Shown here piece by piece: positions 34,901-64,000 of a DNA stretch of 64,000 bases (position 1 is the first letter of the stretch; each line of letters starts with the position of its first letter). Where the stretch lies: the NCBI GenBank assembly GCA_019095985.1, contig CM032666.1, forward strand, positions 54,642,993-54,706,992. Reading direction: 5' to 3'. Origin of the DNA: Streblospio benedicti (taxonomy: Eukaryota; Annelida; Polychaeta; Spionida; Spionidae). The position numbers and the translations under genes are program-made. The notes below the pieces were generated by a model that ran no database searches, had not been told where the DNA came from, and saw only the letters and a program-made list of their open reading frames with translations.

Positions 34901-34924
34901 ATGGAAGTACCGCACGTTCTATAC

Positions 34925-35109
34925 CCTTTGATCTCACGGCCACCTCAATAAAAGCACTCCCAGTGGCGATGCACTCATAACGCACGGAGCCCGTGCGTAT
35001 GTGCCCACAACTGTACTTTTGTCAATTCATGTGGAAAACGTCGTAGACGCCGCAGACCTCAACACGCCCTGCGGCGACCACCCCCGCAAGGTCGAATGTG
35101 TCCCTCGCT
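34925..35109. mobile_element. TIR element of the same family, inverted partial copy
   Basis: Reverse-oriented left third of the 552-bp family, ending at GTCCCTCGCT. The other end is missing. Confidence 0.7.
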
Positions 35110-35799
35110 TTACAGTCACTCCAAAATTCATTTTAATGAATCCCAGGAAAATTCAATGACTTTTCAAGACTTTATTTCAGATTTTAATTTTTCCAAGAAA
35201 ATTCTCTACAGGTAGATACCTAGTTTCATATATGTAAAGATCAAAGATGACGATAGTATGTAAATAATTGAGTTCTGTTCTTCCTTTGCACACATCTGCA
35301 GAAATAGAATTTTTACCATATGTCTGTGGGTCTCGCGCAAAGCTCGCAAAAATTAGACATTGAAAGATATCAAGGTGTCAAATACATGTAAAACAGAATT
35401 TTTTTCTCTGGTCAAACACCATCTAAAGTACCAGTTTAACCAAAATTCAATGACTTTTTTAACTATATTTCATTTTTTCAATGACTGTACAAAATTCAAT
35501 TACTTTTCCAGGATCTTGAAAAAATATGAATTTCAATGACTTTCACTTGAACGGATTGGGGGGGGGGGGGCTCATACTTTTCATTTCTCAATTACTGGGA
35601 GGGGGGGTCGGACTTTTATTTTGTAATATATAGGGGGGGGGGGTCAGACTTTCCTTCTCGGATCTTTCAAAAATCTGCATGAACCCCCCAGCAAATTGTA
35701 AATGACCGGGCCCTAATATGCAAAAACTATGGGATGAAAACTTAGTCTATGGTAATGGGAACATAATGCTCTCCATGGCAGAGATATTCTCACACACTT

Positions 35800-35969
35800 C
35801 AGTAGAACACCCCTATTAAGACTGCCCAAGGACTGGCGTCAATTGGTTTAATATAGGGGTGGTCTCTTTAGGGAGGTTTGCAATGTTCCTTTTTATGAAG
35901 ACTTGGGAAATCATCTTATAATAGAGGTGGTGTATTTATAGAGATGGTCTTGATTGAAGGTTCTAATGT
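35800..35969. mobile_element. pogo-type MITE
   Basis: CAGTAGAACACCCC start, GAAGGTTCTAATG end, with GGTGGTCTC/GGTGGTGT blocks inside. Confidence 0.6.
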
Positions 35970-36498
35970 ACACATAGCCCAATTGGCAAAGTGGTGGTAA
36001 TCCCTAGTATTTGAACCCATGTGACGCCTGTGGCGTCTTTATACATCACACTACTCCACATGACGCTGTCATGGTTGCCGCTGTCTGCTATGTTTGTTAT
36101 AAAACTGCTAATTAACAACCATCAGGGCCATTTTGACGATGAAAAACATATTCGTGCAAAACTACACGGTACCATGAACGATCTCGTGTAGTCAGATTGG
36201 GTCCAGCTAGTCAGGTTAAAGAGGAGATAGCCGAACAAAGTCCAAAAATTAGCATATTAATAGGATGCTATGTGATGTATAACAGGAATTGCATTGCCAC
36301 CTTATTGCCAGGATCTGGAATGTCTACCCAAAGTATTCTTAGCTATAAATGACCCTCCTTAAAGGTTCTGGCCACAAAATGAGTATCCATCATTTTCATA
36401 TTGACGGTCTCTAGCAACAGCATAATAGAGTCTGGCCAAATAAATTCAGGATTTATTAATGATTAATTGACACAGAAAGCTTATACAGCTATGGGTCA

Positions 36499-36504
36499 TT
36501 TATT
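36499..36504 (-). promoter_or_regulatory. Possible poly(A) signal of gene B
   Basis: AATAAA on the minus strand about 1.15 kb past the stop; another lies near 36455. The 36.5-37.65 kb stretch holds no other feature and would be a long 3' UTR. Weak evidence. Confidence 0.25.
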
Positions 36505-37648
36505 AAAGCTTTTACACGCCATCACAAATACAACACATCAAAATATTCCCATGCATATTACATCCTGTCATTCTCTAACATTCAAACATCTCTGCAATTG
36601 ACTCCATACAAGAATACACATAAATACATGATTATAATAATTACGGTCTACACTCACCCTTATTAGCTTCAGCATGCTTTCATTTGATGAACCAAACTAG
36701 ATAAAAATATTTTGCGCAAAATAGTTCACCTTCAGAAGTATGCACCAAAATTCTGATATTGGTGATGTTCATATCAATTCTTATTATTCTTAGGGTTCAT
36801 ATATTCAATTGATTTTAAGATGGTTGCAACTTAAAAAAATGACCGGCATTTTGGGTATACAAAGCACATTTTGTAACAGAATTGGAATGGAATGACAGTT
36901 CTGGATGGTTTTACATTCTTTGTTATGATCTTATAAAAAAACGGCCATTTTGAAATTTTCATTGCCCAATGTTATATAATTATCAAATGAAAGATTTGTG
37001 CCAATTTCTAATGAATGCTTCTGGAAGTGAAAGATTACAAATACTTCACTAACTTATTCTGCAAATTGTCCACACCTACAGTCTACAGCCAGCACCTTAA
37101 ATGCTCAAGAAATAGAAAACATGATTTTTAATGAAAGCAACTTACAATTTTCAAAGCAGTACTCAATATAACTGAACAATAGCGAATATAGCATTCCTCT
37201 TGTGCATTGCAATTACAATAAAAAGAGATGCTGCTCAGTTAAAACGTTCACTACTAATGATCAAGGCGAATGGCACAGACTCGCCACCCTCTCCATTGTG
37301 TGAAACCTTTTTCATCTCACTATCACTATCACATACTCAACTGTGGATCGATTGAAAACAGTGCCATTCTGTAGATTACAGAACAAACTCTGCATTATTC
37401 ATGATGTAGTAGGAACTATACTTAAACTGTTGGACTGGATTTGTAATGAACATTCACAACTTCAATTTGGTTGAGTAGCTATCTTCATGTTCTTAATGAA
37501 TTTATCATTAACATAGTGTTTGCACTTAAACTTTTTCTTGTTTCAGATGGATGTGCATTCATACTTGCATCTAATAACATGTCATTTTGTCAAAATCACT
37601 TAAAATTTGTTGAGTAAGGTTCATAGCATGATACATGGTTTGTTAAAA

Positions 37649-61759
<24,111 letters not shown>

Positions 61760-61814
61760 CTGCAACAACAGGGCATTGTGGGAAAGAGGGTTAGCTGTAC
61801 ACCAATAGCCCTTG

Positions 61815-61925
61815 TAAAGTAGATCCAGGATGGACCTAAATTACAAAATTAAATAGTCACACAATAATTTATAGATGAAAATCGCAAAATTTAATACCCA
61901 CAAGATATTCTAGTTTTACAGTACA
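61815..61925. repeat. Interspersed repeat shared with 8525-8630
   Basis: AATTAAATAGTCACA and CAAAATTTAATANCCACAA blocks, and ATTCTAGTTTTACAGTA, appear in the same order at 8525-8630, just below the Penelope-like fragment. Confidence 0.6.
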
Positions 61926-62341
61926 TAATATTACACGTGAAGCCAGCATAGTATATAATTTGATAGTAAAACTGAGGGTAAAGGTTTAACGTGTAACTCC
62001 AAAGTTGAACTGATGCAACCATTAACAAGTTTCTCTGCAGCTTCCATTCTGAGAAACTTTCTATTTTGTCCTGAGCAACGAAGCTACCATTTGCAAGAGC
62101 CCACAAGAGATGACACACATGGTTGAATGGTTTCGTTTTGGTAGGTATTATCACCTAAATTACAAGCTCAAACAGCGGGACTGCAGGGCGCACACTGTAT
62201 TGGTGGATATAGGAGGATTAGGATTATAGGTGAACATGTTTGAATAAGACGCAAGCATCAAATGATCAAGACGTTGTGGTACTTCACCGCTGGAACAGGA
62301 GTTGGACAGTGTTAGAAATAGAGTCCGTTGTACAGAGACAG

Positions 62342-62505
62342 CACAATTTTGTGAGAGTTGAGATTTGGGTTTTCAATTCATTGAGAATTGAGATCTGACC
62401 TTTCAATTCATTGAGATCAATTGATTGAGATTTGAGAAAAGGGCTTTTGCATTGAGATTTGTAACATTAATTCATTGAGATTTTGAGATCAAGGGGTGGT
62501 ATATA
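62342..62505. repeat. TTGAGATTT-type repeat, copy 2 (inverted)
   Basis: Complement of 39395-39560 with the same block order and the same GGTATATACC edge. It lies upstream of gene B exon 1. Confidence 0.7.
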
Positions 62506-63518
62506 CCCCCTCTGTACAGGCAGGAGGCGGATTCACATCTGGTGGTTTGGTAGCTTCCCAGGAGCTGAGAAGGCAAGCACCAACGGTGCGCAGGCGAGTC
62601 TGGGGGGTCTGGGGGTCTGGTGACACTTTAGACTTGTTTTCCTCTAATTTAATGTCTTTACTAGGTTACAGAACCTGGTGTCACCTGGTCTGGATCCGCG
62701 CCTGGTACACTCATCACTGCAACAACGGGACAGGACATTAACTGTGTTGTTGGAAAATAGGATTAGGAGTAGACGCTGATGAATACGTTTGGATAAGACT
62801 CAAACATGAAGCAGCTGTTTTACACCATTGCTGGACCAGTGTGTTGTGGGAAATAGGGTCAGTGGTGCACCATCCCTGGAACAGCGGGACAGGGCATTGT
62901 CTGGCATAAGTGCTGGACCTGTAGCCCTGGTCTACCTGAAGACTGGCCGGTGTGCAAGCTTTTGCCAGTAGGTAGACGTGTGGTCTACCCGGTTTGTGCT
63001 GGTGCATTATGTACCGTAATTTGTTAATTTCTTCAAATAGATTACACTTGTTAAACAAATTTGAATCACCGTGCGTATTTTAACAAACATAAAGAGAATT
63101 ACATCATAATTTCTTTTAAATCAAATTATGCACTTCCTTATAATGGCACTCATCTGAATGCTGGGCTACCTGATGATTTTGAGCCGGCCTATCTGATTTT
63201 AAACTTGAGGTACCTGATTTCTGCAGCCTTTACCAGTCCTTACGTCCAACCCTGATAAGTGCATTATTGAAAATAGATTCATTGGATTTCTTTGATTATA
63301 TTCGACTACATTAATCACGTTGCTTCAACTGTCGATTTATGTTGGGCGAGTTAAACCATTGGTTGATTGATTTTGTGGACCAATTGTCGAACGTTTATAT
63401 TCATGTGAGAATGGTATCGCTATGGCAGACGTAGGACGAAGAACACAATGTATTCTTTGTAAATCAATGCCTGCTAGCAACACATAGTGTTTTGACAGAC
63501 GAAATTATAGACTAGAGC

Positions 63519-63881
63519 AATGCACACCCAGTTCGTGTGTTATTTAAATAAAATTGTTATCCTCCAAACAATTAGCACACAATATTACTACTTTAAACAT
63601 TATTGCTCTCCCGGTATCAAAGTGAAAAAATAAAATTTCTACTAAGATCTAATGTAAATAAACATGTTCAAATCCGCTATTATCGCCACGCACGAACTGG
63701 GTGTGCATGCAACAAATTGCAACATAGATCATATAATTTTAATGAATCATAATAATTGTGTTTATCATGCAACAATATAAGTAAGTAGCTTTATTTTGAC
63801 ACGTCAAACACTATTGTGGGTTCATTAATAGCTGTGTTACGATTGTTTAAACATTAAAATGCACGAACTGGGTGTGCAGTG
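63519..63881. mobile_element. MITE, CACTGCACACCCAG ends, copy 3 (inverted)
   Basis: Same family and length as the 40.8-kb copy but in the opposite orientation, in the intron upstream of gene B exon 1. Confidence 0.8.
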
Positions 63882-64000
63882 TTCTATGGCATTTTGTAAG
63901 ACAGGACAGTGCAGTGTTAGAAATAGGGTCAAGGTCATGGATAAGTACCCTTGCCAGACAGGTATCTGGGTTGTCAGGGGTACGAATAGGAAAAAGATCA

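Overview
This is a gene-poor, repeat-rich stretch of an animal genome. Two spliced genes can be followed on the minus strand. There are no rRNA genes, CRISPR arrays, operons or intact tRNA genes. Phase-1 shuffled PAN and EGF exons, a nicotinic-type receptor, many MITEs, polymorphic microsatellites and what look like two haplotypes joined through an N gap suggest a marine invertebrate deuterostome, most likely a cephalochordate (lancelet). That assignment is inference; no gene here fixes the species.
Gene A (about 28418 down to 7754, minus) has 12 exons joined by phase-compatible GT/AG junctions, one with a weak donor. They give exactly 601 codons. The product starts with a signal peptide, followed by a PAN/apple domain, a Cys-rich sushi-like module, a second PAN-like domain, three calcium-binding EGF domains, one ordinary EGF domain and an odd C-terminus that is first acidic, then very basic. 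Two of the EGF exons are recent copies on a 642-bp tandem duplication.
Gene B (about 61759 down to 37649, minus, 5' end outside the window) is a Cys-loop ligand-gated ion channel of nicotinic receptor type. Sixteen exons give 750 codons: the end of the ligand-binding domain with its Cys-loop, M1-M2, M3, an unusually long M3-M4 cytoplasmic loop of about 500 residues spread over a dozen exons, and M4. The pore segment departs from the nicotinic consensus. Several splice sites lie against or inside simple repeats, and the acceptor of exon 10 is itself a minisatellite unit.
Between 40.4 and 48.7 kb, regions of gene B appear twice around an N gap (45361-45460). One version carries a 3-kb transposon with long inverted repeats where the other has an in-frame 153-bp exon. 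This reads best as two alleles placed end to end.
The rest is repeats: a Tc1/mariner-like transposase (24.6-25.3 kb), a decayed Penelope-like fragment (8.7-10.1 kb), a decayed LINE (16.85-17.5 kb), a hairpin-rich 552-bp TIR element in several copies, pogo-like MITEs, foldback elements including a 190-bp near-perfect palindrome, tRNA-derived SINE pieces, and long poly-G/poly-C tracts. The stretches 1-7.7 kb and 28.5-37.6 kb hold no gene I can support.
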